Shown here piece after piece: positions 32,786-41,674 of a stretch of DNA of 64,000 nt. The stretch covers positions 1-64,000 of the forward strand of contig DEQW01000004.1 in NCBI GenBank assembly GCA_002360635.1, read 5' to 3'. The position numbers and the translations under genes are program-made. Origin of the DNA: Flavobacteriaceae bacterium UBA3356 (GTDB lineage: Bacteria; Bacteroidota; Bacteroidia; Flavobacteriales; Flavobacteriaceae). The notes beneath the pieces are model-generated. The model worked only from the letters and a program-made list of their open reading frames with translations. It ran no database searches and was not told the DNA's origin. How positions within the stretch are numbered: position 1 is the stretch's first letter; each line of letters opens with the position of its first letter.

Positions 32786-34555
32786 TTATTCTACTGTAAA
32801 TATTTCTTTAATTGAAACAGGTTTTCCTTCTTTTGTAAAACCTTGTAAATTGATTTCAAAAACGCCCGGTAAATCTGAGGTGTAAAATGTAAATTCTTTG
32901 GTTTCTCCTTCTACTTTTAGTTCTGGCAACCATAATAACTGTCGTCTATAATCAGGTATTTGTGAGGTTTCATCATTTCTGTCAGTATAAATTTGATTAA
33001 AATATTGCTTTTTTCGCTGAGCAGGTTGAATGTCTATTTTTTTTATATAATCCCTTGATATGTTTTCATAAAAATCACCATCAATTGTTTCTACAAACAC
33101 AATACCTTGAAATGTTTGCGAACCGAAATAGTACTTATCTTGAACAATGCTTATACTTTTAACTTTATTTGAATTGTAATTCACTAAGATTTCATGGTCT
33201 TGAACAAACAAACCATCCACCAATAATAAAGCTGGTTGGTTGGTTGGCAAACTATTTTCTTTGTTTCGTACAAAAAATACATTTTTACCATTTCTATTTG
33301 TTATCCAAGCATCGTTTACAATTTCTACCATAGTTTCTGGTATGGTAGGAAACCGAGTGTATTCGTCTAAATTATATACAGTACTTCGTTTTTTGTAGAT
33401 CGAAGTGTCGGCTGGAATGGTTTTTATGGTATCTGGTTTTACCCTGTAATATCCATTTTCAATTTGATTGTACACACTTCGTTCAACAATCATATTTTCC
33501 ATTTCCGGAGTAATGAAGAATTGATTAAACTCCAGGTTTTTAAAACTTATTGGAAGCTGCTTATTAACTTCGATATCAAATTTAGCCTCATTATCCCCTA
33601 TTACTTGCAGTAAAACAGTATTGTTTACATACGGTTTATCTATATTGAAATAAAAGTTGCCTTCAGCATCAACATTTGAAATCTTAAAAATGTAATTATC
33701 TCCTGGGATTGATAAAGCAACTTTTTGTTTGTCAAAATTTTTATTGTTTGTCTTAGACACTATTTTTCCAGTAAGCAGTTCTCCCCGCAACTCTGGAAGG
33801 ATAAATTGTTTTTGGCTAGGTTTAATTTTTGAGTTACTATCGTTGTAAATTGATTTATAGTTGGTGGTATATTGCAGTGGGGCGTGCGAAATGGTATCAA
33901 TTTTTCTAACAGAGACAGAATAATTACCAGATAGTTTTTCATTACCTACTTTTTCAATCTTCAATGAAACAGGGCTTCGCTTAGAGTAATTCTTTTTATC
34001 AGTATTTATTCTTAACAATTCTTGATTTTCAGTAATTGAAGTTTCTGTAACACGTTTAGGCGTTTTATCAACTTCTGAAGTGCTGCTTCTATTTTTTGAT
34101 ATTGCATTTTGGTTTCCTCTATACGGATTTATAATGCTAACATCTTGATGAAAATAATTATCAGAAGCTTTTGCAAGCATATTTGTAGTGTAAGAAACTA
34201 CTTTATAATTTCCTGAAGGGATGGTGGTAGGTATAAAAAAATCACCCTGACCTATACCAGAAACCAATTGTATTTTATGCTTTAAAACTGGTTCTTTATT
34301 TTCATTTATCAGTTCGAGATATACTATTTTACTAACCTTACTAAGATTTTCCGTTTTTAAATTATTTACATAGACCTTATAGTAAACATATTCCCCCACA
34401 AAAAACAAAGAGGAATTTATGTGTACAAAAACAGCCTCCTCAGGTACTGGATAGGATTCGGTTTTTTGTAATGAAGTTGAAACGTTGGTTTGTGCAAACC
34501 CACCTGTATTTAATACAGCTAGTAATAAAATGGTATATATGAGTATTTTGTTCAT
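32786..34555 (-). CDS. secreted MG2-like protein with a TonB-plug-like domain
   Basis: 589 aa. Signal peptide ends NTGGFAQ. An early region VPEEAVFVHINSSLFFVGEY resembles the MG2 domain of alpha-2-macroglobulin-like proteins. A carboxypeptidase-regulatory-like segment (LRGELLTGKIVSK) is near 255, and NQPALLLVDGLFVQDHEILV with SISIVQDKYYFG resembles a TonB receptor plug without a barrel. The C-terminus (FYTSDLPGVFEINLQGFTKE) is beta-rich. Such proteins often accompany TonB-dependent receptors in Bacteroidota. Last gene of the four-gene operon; 14 bp after the DUF4249 gene. Confidence 0.65.
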   Translation of the reverse strand: MNKILIYTILLLAVLNTGGFAQTNVSTSLQKTESYPVPEEAVFVHINSSLFFVGEYVYYKVYVNNLKTENLSKVSKIVYLELINENKEPVLKHKIQLVSGIGQGDFFIPTTIPSGNYKVVSYTTNMLAKASDNYFHQDVSIINPYRGNQNAISKNRSSTSEVDKTPKRVTETSITENQELLRINTDKKNYSKRSPVSLKIEKVGNEKLSGNYSVSVRKIDTISHAPLQYTTNYKSIYNDSNSKIKPSQKQFILPELRGELLTGKIVSKTNNKNFDKQKVALSIPGDNYIFKISNVDAEGNFYFNIDKPYVNNTVLLQVIGDNEAKFDIEVNKQLPISFKNLEFNQFFITPEMENMIVERSVYNQIENGYYRVKPDTIKTIPADTSIYKKRSTVYNLDEYTRFPTIPETMVEIVNDAWITNRNGKNVFFVRNKENSLPTNQPALLLVDGLFVQDHEILVNYNSNKVKSISIVQDKYYFGSQTFQGIVFVETIDGDFYENISRDYIKKIDIQPAQRKKQYFNQIYTDRNDETSQIPDYRRQLLWLPELKVEGETKEFTFYTSDLPGVFEINLQGFTKEGKPVSIKEIFTVE

Positions 34556-34569
34556 GTATTCAATTTAAT

Positions 34570-35784
34570 TTATTCTACCCAAAATTCTGGAACTTCATTA
34601 CTGCCAAAAACAGTGCAATCCACACAAAACCTAGGAGCAACTGTATAAGGGCCTTCACCCCCCTCAACAGTACCATTCCGAACAAATTTTGCTGTATTAT
34701 TTTGTATTATGGGAACCAAGGCTCGCGGGTCGGGGCTATTCAACCCACAATTATCCCCTAAAAAAAGTCCTGGAGGGCCATCGTCGACATCAAATACATC
34801 TATATAATTAAAAAATATACGTTTGGAAGAAACAGCCGTAGCATTGAAAATCCCGATAACTTTTTCATTTTCATTTGTTAGTGACGTTATGTTCCCTTCA
34901 ATAAAACCAGGTTGAATTTGTGAAAAAAGGCTTTCAGATTCTGAAAAACTTTTTAAGGTTTCATAAAAAGTATAGGCCTCTCTCGAAATTACATTCTGAT
35001 TTACCAAAATGCTGTACCGTTGTGCAATAATAGGGTCTACCCGTTCTATAAATCGTACTTGATAACCGGATAATCTGTCTTCTGTAAAAGAATTGGTGTT
35101 AGCCAATAAAATGGAGGTTGAAGCCACCGTTACATAACAAACTTCCTCTTCTTGGGTTTTAGGTATTAAATCAAACTGTGGTGGGTTTTCGCTTACTACA
35201 ATCAAATCTTGATCTGAAGCAAATCTTGAAATTATCTTATATGTTTCTACATATTCAAAACGGTAATAGTTTGAAGTTCCTTCTGGGTTGTAACTGTCCA
35301 ATAAAATGGCAGCTCCTTTTATACCTTGTTGATTAATGTTTTCTTCTGCATATAGATTATCAATTTGTGTTCCTTCTGGCAATTGAACAGCTTCAGACTC
35401 ATAGTTTCTACCGCTTGCTGTCGTTATTTTCAATTGATAATTTTGATTGGGTTGTGCTGCAAAATTTGTTGTAGAAAAATATTGACCAGCTATGTCAGAT
35501 TCTTGAAAATTATATTGTGTTCCTGTTTCATCAAGTACTATTACTTGGGCATTACTTTCAGCGGCAGGACCATCTTCTTCAAATTGAAACGTTCTACTTA
35601 GCATAATTGTTTGCTGCTCATTTTTATCGGTAATTGTTGCTTCAATCACCAAGGCGCTTTCAAACGTTTCGGTTTCCAAGTCTATTTCTTCTATGCATCC
35701 ATATAGAATAACAGAAATGAGCAATAACAATAAAGCTGAGTATTTCTTCAACTTCAAATTTTTATATTTAGATAGTACCTTCAT
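34570..35784 (-). CDS. DUF4249-family lipoprotein
   Basis: 404 aa. Lipoprotein signal with lipobox LYGC (LLLLISVILYGC), then EEIDLETETFESALVIEATI, the start of a DUF4249 beta-sandwich; further blocks are QTIMLSRTFQFEEDGPAAES and YQLKITTASGRNYES. Outer-membrane-anchored partner of TonB-dependent receptors in Bacteroidota, in a SusD-like position though unrelated in sequence. The C-terminus has CVDCTVFGSN, a cysteine pair. It follows the receptor gene by 6 bp, so a receptor-lipoprotein complex is likely. Confidence 0.8.
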   Translation of the reverse strand: MKVLSKYKNLKLKKYSALLLLLISVILYGCIEEIDLETETFESALVIEATITDKNEQQTIMLSRTFQFEEDGPAAESNAQVIVLDETGTQYNFQESDIAGQYFSTTNFAAQPNQNYQLKITTASGRNYESEAVQLPEGTQIDNLYAEENINQQGIKGAAILLDSYNPEGTSNYYRFEYVETYKIISRFASDQDLIVVSENPPQFDLIPKTQEEEVCYVTVASTSILLANTNSFTEDRLSGYQVRFIERVDPIIAQRYSILVNQNVISREAYTFYETLKSFSESESLFSQIQPGFIEGNITSLTNENEKVIGIFNATAVSSKRIFFNYIDVFDVDDGPPGLFLGDNCGLNSPDPRALVPIIQNNTAKFVRNGTVEGGEGPYTVAPRFCVDCTVFGSNEVPEFWVE

Positions 35785-35790
35785 AATAAA

Positions 35791-38538
35791 TTAAAATTTA
35801 AAGTTATAAGTAATGGTTGGTACCGGAATTGAAAAGATTGAACTTTGATAGGCTTTTACCTCTCCATTGTCAGTTACAAAGAATACTGAATAAGGGTTGC
35901 TACGCCCCAAAACATTATAAACTGAAATATTCCAAAAACTATGTGCTAACTTTTCAAGTTTATGGTTTCCTTCAAAGTTAATACTTAAGTCCAAACGATA
36001 ATAATCTGGAATTCTGTAGGCATTTCGGTCACTATAGAGTACAAATTCCGAATTGTCTAGAACATAACTACCAACTGGGTAGGTTATCGGTCTTCCTGTT
36101 TGATAAACAAAATTAGCCGAAAGACTAAAGCGCTCTGTCAATTTATAATTGGCTACGACACTTAAATCGTGAGGTTTATCATAGTTTGATGGAAAATATT
36201 CCCCATTATTAATTTGTTCTTCACTAAACTCGCTATCCAGCTTAAGTAACGAACGTGAGTAGCTATAACCAAACCAACCATTTAATTTTCCTTTTTCCTT
36301 TTTAATTAAAAATTCTACTCCGTAAGCTTTGCCCTCTCCTTGCAAAAGTTCAGTTTCAACATTTTCGTTTAATAATAGCTGAGAGCCTGTTTTAAAATCC
36401 AGAATATTTTTAGATTTTTTGTAATAACCTTCTAAACTTACCTCATAAGTATTATCATCAAAATTATGGTAAAGTCCCAATCCATATTGATTTGCTCTTT
36501 GCGGTTCTATGTTTAAATCTGAAAGCTTCCAAATATCAGTTGGTGAAACTGTGGTGTTGTTCGATAACGTATGAATGTACTGTATGGTATTGTTAAAGCT
36601 TGCCTTTATAGAAAATTCTGGATTGAACGAATACCGGGCTGAAACACGTGCTTCTGGACCTCCATAGGTTTCAATTGCTTCATTATTGGTAAAGCTTAAG
36701 GTATCGGTAACCGTAGCATCACTAATAGGAAGTCCTTCTACATATGTACGTTGTGTAGCTTCTCCCAATGCTGCAAACCTCGAATAACGAATCCCGGCAT
36801 TGAATTCCAGTTTTTCGTTTACAGTAAATATATCTGATATAAAAACAGCACTCTCCAACCCTTTCTCTTTTGGAATCTTCAAAGGATCGACAATTGAGTT
36901 GCTCTGGCCGGGTTGTATTTCGCCCGGTTGCACATTATACAGCTTTCCTGAAACGCCATAATCTAGGGTATGTTTCTTACTAAGTTTTGAATTAAACTTA
37001 ACTTTCAATTGTGTTTCGTTAATACGATAGCCTAAATCGAAATCGTTATTAATTGGCCCATCATATTCTATATCATATGCATATTCACTGTTGGCCACTA
37101 TTAAACTGGCTTTATTGTTTTTGTTCATTCTGTGATTCCATTCTGCAGAAATAAGCCGATTGCTATAGGCGAACAACGAATCTGATGTTATACTGTATCG
37201 GTCTTTGCTGTAATAACCTGTTGCCTTTATCTCGTTGTTTTCACCCAGCTTTTGGTTAAACTTTATAATACCATCATAAAAAGAGGCTTCGCTATTTTTT
37301 AAAGATTCTTCATCCAATGAGTTAAGTATCCAATCAGAATAAGTGGCCCTCACTCCTGCCATAATAGCTGATTCATCTTTTACAATTGGTGTTTCTAATG
37401 TTAAGTTAGCTGTCACGGGACCGATGGATCCTTCGCCAGAGAACTTTTCGGTATTGGCATCTCGTGTTGAGATATCGAAAACCGATGAAAGCCTGCCTCC
37501 ATATTCTGCTGGAATGCTCCCTTTATAAATATTCACTTCGCCAGAAGTAAAAGGATTGATAGATGAAAAAATTCCGAAGAAATGAGACGGGTTATAAATT
37601 ACCCCTTCATCTAAAAGAATTAGGTTTTGATCGGCTTTACCTCCTCGTACATTGTACCCCGTAGCGCCTTCTCCAGCATTCGATATTCCCGGTAGTGTAG
37701 TTGCCACTTTTAAAATATCACGTTCCCCTAAAACCAGAGGGATATTTTTCATCACTTTTACATCTATGGTTTCGGCTCCGGTAATTGTTTTTTTTACGTT
37801 GCTATCTGCTTCATTTTCCAAAAATACTTCGCCGAGCAGCTCATAATCTTCATTTAGTGACATATCCAACCTTCCGTCATTATAAATAATAACACGCTTT
37901 CGCACATCTTCTATACCAATCAATCTTGTTTCTAGCATATTGACACCTGCCCGTAGTTGAATGGAATAAAAACCATCTTCATTGGTTGTTGTGCCGGTAT
38001 TTCCTCCTTGAACAACAATGGCAAGGTCTTCAATGGGCTTTCCTGTTAACAAATTAGTTACATAACCGCTTAATGTAAACCTTCTACGAGTATCATTAGC
38101 ATCTTCTTTCCCAATGCGAACTGTTTCTAATGGGGTGGCTTTCTTCGATTTTTCTTCATTGTAAAAAATAGGGTCATACCGTTCAGTTTCTTCTTTTTCA
38201 ACAACAATGCTAACACTATCTTCTTTTTTTGGAAAAAATCCTTCTGGGAGCGTATCGTACACAATTGTGTTTTGTGTAAGTATTATTCGATTGTCTTGAG
38301 TGATATAAAAGTTTAAAACCGTATCGTCCAGTAAGTTTTCAAGTAATTTACTTACAGTAACATCATTAAAGTTTCCTGTGACTGTTTTTCCTTCAAGCCA
38401 ATTATCTATGTAAAAGAAGTTGTAGTCTGTTTGGTTTTCAATTTCTATAAAAGCTTCTTTCAAAGGTGTTTCATCAAAAGATATGGTTGAAATGATTTTC
38501 TCTTGCGAAAACCCTACCTGAAAAATGAAAAATAACAC
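35791..38538 (-). CDS. TonB-dependent outer-membrane receptor with STN and carboxypeptidase-regulatory domains
   Basis: 915 aa. STN/secretin-like domain at about 15-90 (ISTISFDETPLKEAFIEIEN), a carboxypeptidase-regulatory-like domain about 155-240 (TLSGYVTNLLTGKPIEDLAI), plug about 250-370 (VMKNIPLVLGERDILKVATT; YNVRGGKADQNLILLDEG), then a barrel ending TITYNFKF with terminal aromatic Phe. It imports a large or chelated substrate with TonB energy. STN domains often signal to an anti-sigma factor, but none is adjacent. The start is odd: the GTG at 38538 gives a signal without basic residues, and the frame is open upstream (KLINKEKIKLSLIF), so the true start may be a non-standard codon. Confidence 0.88.
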   Translation of the reverse strand: MLFFIFQVGFSQEKIISTISFDETPLKEAFIEIENQTDYNFFYIDNWLEGKTVTGNFNDVTVSKLLENLLDDTVLNFYITQDNRIILTQNTIVYDTLPEGFFPKKEDSVSIVVEKEETERYDPIFYNEEKSKKATPLETVRIGKEDANDTRRRFTLSGYVTNLLTGKPIEDLAIVVQGGNTGTTTNEDGFYSIQLRAGVNMLETRLIGIEDVRKRVIIYNDGRLDMSLNEDYELLGEVFLENEADSNVKKTITGAETIDVKVMKNIPLVLGERDILKVATTLPGISNAGEGATGYNVRGGKADQNLILLDEGVIYNPSHFFGIFSSINPFTSGEVNIYKGSIPAEYGGRLSSVFDISTRDANTEKFSGEGSIGPVTANLTLETPIVKDESAIMAGVRATYSDWILNSLDEESLKNSEASFYDGIIKFNQKLGENNEIKATGYYSKDRYSITSDSLFAYSNRLISAEWNHRMNKNNKASLIVANSEYAYDIEYDGPINNDFDLGYRINETQLKVKFNSKLSKKHTLDYGVSGKLYNVQPGEIQPGQSNSIVDPLKIPKEKGLESAVFISDIFTVNEKLEFNAGIRYSRFAALGEATQRTYVEGLPISDATVTDTLSFTNNEAIETYGGPEARVSARYSFNPEFSIKASFNNTIQYIHTLSNNTTVSPTDIWKLSDLNIEPQRANQYGLGLYHNFDDNTYEVSLEGYYKKSKNILDFKTGSQLLLNENVETELLQGEGKAYGVEFLIKKEKGKLNGWFGYSYSRSLLKLDSEFSEEQINNGEYFPSNYDKPHDLSVVANYKLTERFSLSANFVYQTGRPITYPVGSYVLDNSEFVLYSDRNAYRIPDYYRLDLSINFEGNHKLEKLAHSFWNISVYNVLGRSNPYSVFFVTDNGEVKAYQSSIFSIPVPTITYNFKF

Positions 38539-38573
38539 AAAAATTAAACTAAGTTTAATCTTCTCTTTATTGA

Positions 38574-39308
38574 TTAGTTTTTTGATAATAGTATGTTTAT
38601 TTGTTTTGCATATGCTAACATATATGCATCAGGATTATTTCTTTTAACAGCGTTCTCAACCCCTATTTCGTTTATTTCATTTTTTAATTCAGGGAAAAGT
38701 TGAATAAAATCTCTTTTACTTTTTACTGTATACATATTGTTTTGATACTCCAAAAAATAACGAGGGCTTTTAGGTTTATATTCAAAAAGCAGTGTTTTGT
38801 TTTTAATTTGCCGTAGTTGTCCTTTTCTATGTTTTTTGTAAACTTTAATTTCAGATGAATTAAATAAAACTTCATAAAAACCAGAAAGATTGTCATTATC
38901 GTTTTCTGTTGTTCTATTTACTATTTTAGAGAAGTTCTTGCCATTAACTTCAAAAAAGGTAAGTTTCTCCGTAAATAATTGCAAAATTGAAGTGCTATTG
39001 TCCCCAATTATTTTCACAACTACCTTATCGTTGTAAACATCGTATTTTAAAGGAATATCATAATAGGTTTGACCCTCGTATTCTATTGTCCCCAGGCGAA
39101 AATCCCCACGGTACAAGAATTTAACGAACTCTCCTTTAGCTTGCTCAGCATCAATATATTCCACTCCGTTGTAAAGCCCCGTATTTTCAACACCTATGGT
39201 GTTATCAAACCACTTATAATATTGTTTTTCATCGCTCGAATTTTGAGCAACAGTGTAAACAGAAAAAAATAAAAGAAGTAATAAAAAGTTCGGTTTTTTT
39301 ATTTTCAT
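38574..39308 (-). CDS. secreted protein of unknown function, 244 aa
   Basis: Signal peptide (FLLLLLFFSVYTVAQ). The mature part begins NSSDEKQYYKWFDNTIGVEN and includes GEFVKFLYRGDFRLGTIEYE and NDKVVVKIIGDNSTSILQLF, a beta-rich composition. The C-terminal half (LLFEYKPKSPRYFLEY, IQLFPELKNEIN) recalls small periplasmic proteins that precede some TonB-dependent receptors. No family recognised. First gene of the receptor operon, so it is probably a periplasmic accessory. Confidence 0.65.
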   Translation of the reverse strand: MKIKKPNFLLLLLFFSVYTVAQNSSDEKQYYKWFDNTIGVENTGLYNGVEYIDAEQAKGEFVKFLYRGDFRLGTIEYEGQTYYDIPLKYDVYNDKVVVKIIGDNSTSILQLFTEKLTFFEVNGKNFSKIVNRTTENDNDNLSGFYEVLFNSSEIKVYKKHRKGQLRQIKNKTLLFEYKPKSPRYFLEYQNNMYTVKSKRDFIQLFPELKNEINEIGVENAVKRNNPDAYMLAYAKQINILLSKN

Positions 39309-39497
39309 AGGGATTAAAAGTAATAATAATTTTAGTAACTATTTTATTATTTAAATAAGTGCTTTCAACAAAATGTATGAAGAATTTTTTTTAGCCCTAC
39401 AACAAGCTATCAGTCACGTGTTTCATAATAAAATAAGCTATTTACCGTCCTTTATTTTTGTTTTTTCTACATTGCATGGTATTTCAGTTATCACCTT

Positions 39498-40731
39498 ATG
39501 TTAAAGCCAAGGTTATTCGATATCGTTCTTATAGGTGCCGGTCCCGCTGGATGTGCGTGTGCTTATCAATTAGCTGAAAGCGGACTTACCGTTGCAATTA
39601 TAGAGAAAAACATTTTTCCAAGGGATAAAATATGTGGTGATGCATTGAGTGCCGACGTAGTGAATCAACTTTACAGGATGAATACAAATTTGGCTGAAGC
39701 TTTTTTAAAGCGAAACCCAAAACAAGTGTCAAAAGGCGTTCGGTTTTTTGCACCAAATAATAAAAGCTTAGATATTCATTTTACAAATCCAAAACATAAA
39801 GAAGCCGTAGGTTTTGTAATGAAACGGTTGAATTTCGATGCTTTTTTTGTGGAACAGTTAATGAATGTTTCTAACGTTTCAGTTTTTGAAAACCACAAAG
39901 CAATACAAATAAATCATCAAGGAGAGTCTGTTGTTGTTAAAACAGATAAAGCAACTTTTCAAGCAAAAATGATTATTGGGGCAGATGGTGCAAACTCCAT
40001 TGTAAACAGAAAGCTTAGCAATAACAAAATTGATAAAAAGCACCACAGTGGCGGGGTTAGGCAGTATTTTGAAAACGTAAAATGGAATGATGCACATGGT
40101 TTAATTGAACTACATTTTTATAAAGAAATTATCCCTGGGTATTTTTGGATATTTCCACTACCCGAAAATCAAGCTAATGTAGGTTTGGGAATGCTTTCCA
40201 GTGAAATAAGCAAGCAAAATATAAACCTGAAACAAAAGTTTACCGAGCTAATTGAAAACCACCCTAATTTAAAATCTCGGTTTAAAAACGCAAAGCCATT
40301 AGAAACTATAAAAGGTTTTGGTTTGCCTTTAGGTTCTAAAAAGAAACAACTTTCCGGTGATCACTTTTTATTACTGGGTGATGCTGCTAACCTAATCGAC
40401 CCATTTACAGGCGAAGGCATTGGCAATGCCATACGGAGTGGACGAATTGCCGCTGAACATATTAAAAAAGCCTTTAAAGAAAGACGTTTTGATGCTGATT
40501 TCAATAAAAAATATGACACTAATATTTACCAAGCAATGTGGAACGAACTTCGAGTGAGCAAATCGCTGCAAAATCTACTAAAAATATCCATGGCTTTTTA
40601 ATTTCTTGGTAAAAAAAGCAAATAAAAATAAATCGGTACAACTTTTATTAACTTCAATGCTAGATGATGTAGACCTAAAAAAGGAGTTGGTAAAACCAAA
40701 GTTTTACATTAGGCTTTTGTTCAATTATTAA
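39498..40731 (+). pseudogene. FAD-dependent oxidoreductase (geranylgeranyl-reductase-like), frameshifted near the 3' end
   Basis: The first frame (39498-40601, 367 aa) starts with a Rossmann FAD motif IVLIGAGPAGCACAYQLAES. It contains FPRDKICGDALSADV, the ATG/GD-type motif LLLGDAANLIDPFTGEGIG and a reductase-like middle. At the A-run 40580-40584 the frame then ends after ISMAF. Removing one A continues it as KYPWLFNFLVKKANKNKS then VQLLLTSMLDDVDLKKELVK and PKFYIRLLFNY to TAA at 40729-40731, giving about 410 aa, a sensible C-terminus. One extra A (five instead of four) is therefore the likely cause, either a real mutation or a sequencing error. Confidence 0.75.
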
Positions 40732-40765
40732 TTTAGTCAAGTTTTAATACGTATATTTCTTTTAT

Positions 40766-41242
40766 ATGAAACCAGCCACCGTCGCCCAACTTAAAAAAGA
40801 ACTAAAATTTCGGTCTTCAGATGAATTGGAAGAACTCTGCCTTCGTTTGGCTAAATTCAAAAAAGAAAACAAAGAACTTCTCACCTATTTATTGTTTCAG
40901 TCACATAATGAAGAAGCCTATATTAAAAGCGTAAAGCAAGTTATTGACGACGGTTTTTCAACCATAAATACAAACAGCTACTATTATATGAAGAAAACCG
41001 TTCGGAAAGTGTTGCGAATGGTCAAAAAATACATTCGGTATTCAAAAAAAAAGGAAACTGAAGTAGAACTGCTTTTGTATTTTTGTGAACAGTTGAAAAA
41101 TTTAAGGCCTTCAATAAAAAAGAACAAAATGTTAACCAATTTGTATGAACGGCAGCTAATACTCGCTAAAAAAAGAATTACAGAACTGCACGAAGATCTG
41201 CAGCACGATTATACTTTAGAAATAGAAGAATTAAATTTATAA
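40766..41242 (+). CDS. conserved helical protein of unknown function, 158 aa
   Basis: Basic and all-helical: VAQLKKELKFRSSDELEELC and LAKFKKENKELLTYLLFQSH at the start, then KTVRKVLRMVKKYIRYSKKK in the middle and RQLILAKKRITELHEDLQHD at the end. No membrane helix, signal or catalytic motif. Likely cytoplasmic. 6 bp before arsC, so translated on one transcript, although the link is unexplained. I do not recognise a family. Confidence 0.6.
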   Translation: MKPATVAQLKKELKFRSSDELEELCLRLAKFKKENKELLTYLLFQSHNEEAYIKSVKQVIDDGFSTINTNSYYYMKKTVRKVLRMVKKYIRYSKKKETEVELLLYFCEQLKNLRPSIKKNKMLTNLYERQLILAKKRITELHEDLQHDYTLEIEELNL

Positions 41243-41248
41243 AATACT

Positions 41249-41590
41249 ATGACCACCATTTATCACAACCCTAGATGCAGTAAATCGCGCCAAACCCTTC
41301 AAATATTGGAAGAAAAAAATGAAGATATAAGCATTATAAAGTACTTAGAGGAACCACCAACAAAAAAAGAGTTGAAACAAATCCTCGAATTACTGAACAT
41401 CAAACCTATTGCATTGGTACGAAAAAATGAACAGATCTGGAAAGATAACTTCAAAGGAAAAGATCTTTCCCAAGATGAAGTTATCGATGCAATGATAGCA
41501 AACCCTAAATTAATAGAACGCCCTATTGTTGTAAAGAACAATAAAGCCACTATAGGCAGGCCTCCAGAGAATGTTTTGAACATACTTTAA
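41249..41590 (+). CDS. arsC: glutaredoxin-dependent arsenate reductase, ArsC/Spx family
   Basis: 113 aa. Start MTTIYHNPRCSKSRQTLQIL holds the catalytic C10 with R14 as in plasmid ArsC (C12..R16). YLEEPPTKKELKQIL and IERPIVVKNNKATIGRPPEN (the RP loop) are ArsC motifs. It reduces arsenate to arsenite using glutathione/glutaredoxin in the cytoplasm; ArsC-like proteins of the YffB group share this sequence, so arsenate activity is not proven. No arsB or arsR is adjacent, so this may be a solitary housekeeping copy. Confidence 0.75.
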   Translation: MTTIYHNPRCSKSRQTLQILEEKNEDISIIKYLEEPPTKKELKQILELLNIKPIALVRKNEQIWKDNFKGKDLSQDEVIDAMIANPKLIERPIVVKNNKATIGRPPENVLNIL

Positions 41591-41674
41591 TTTCTTTTTT
41601 TTATTTAACAGAATTTTAGCAAAAACAGACTAAACCCACACGTATTTTCGCAGTCAAACCCCGTAAAACCGACT

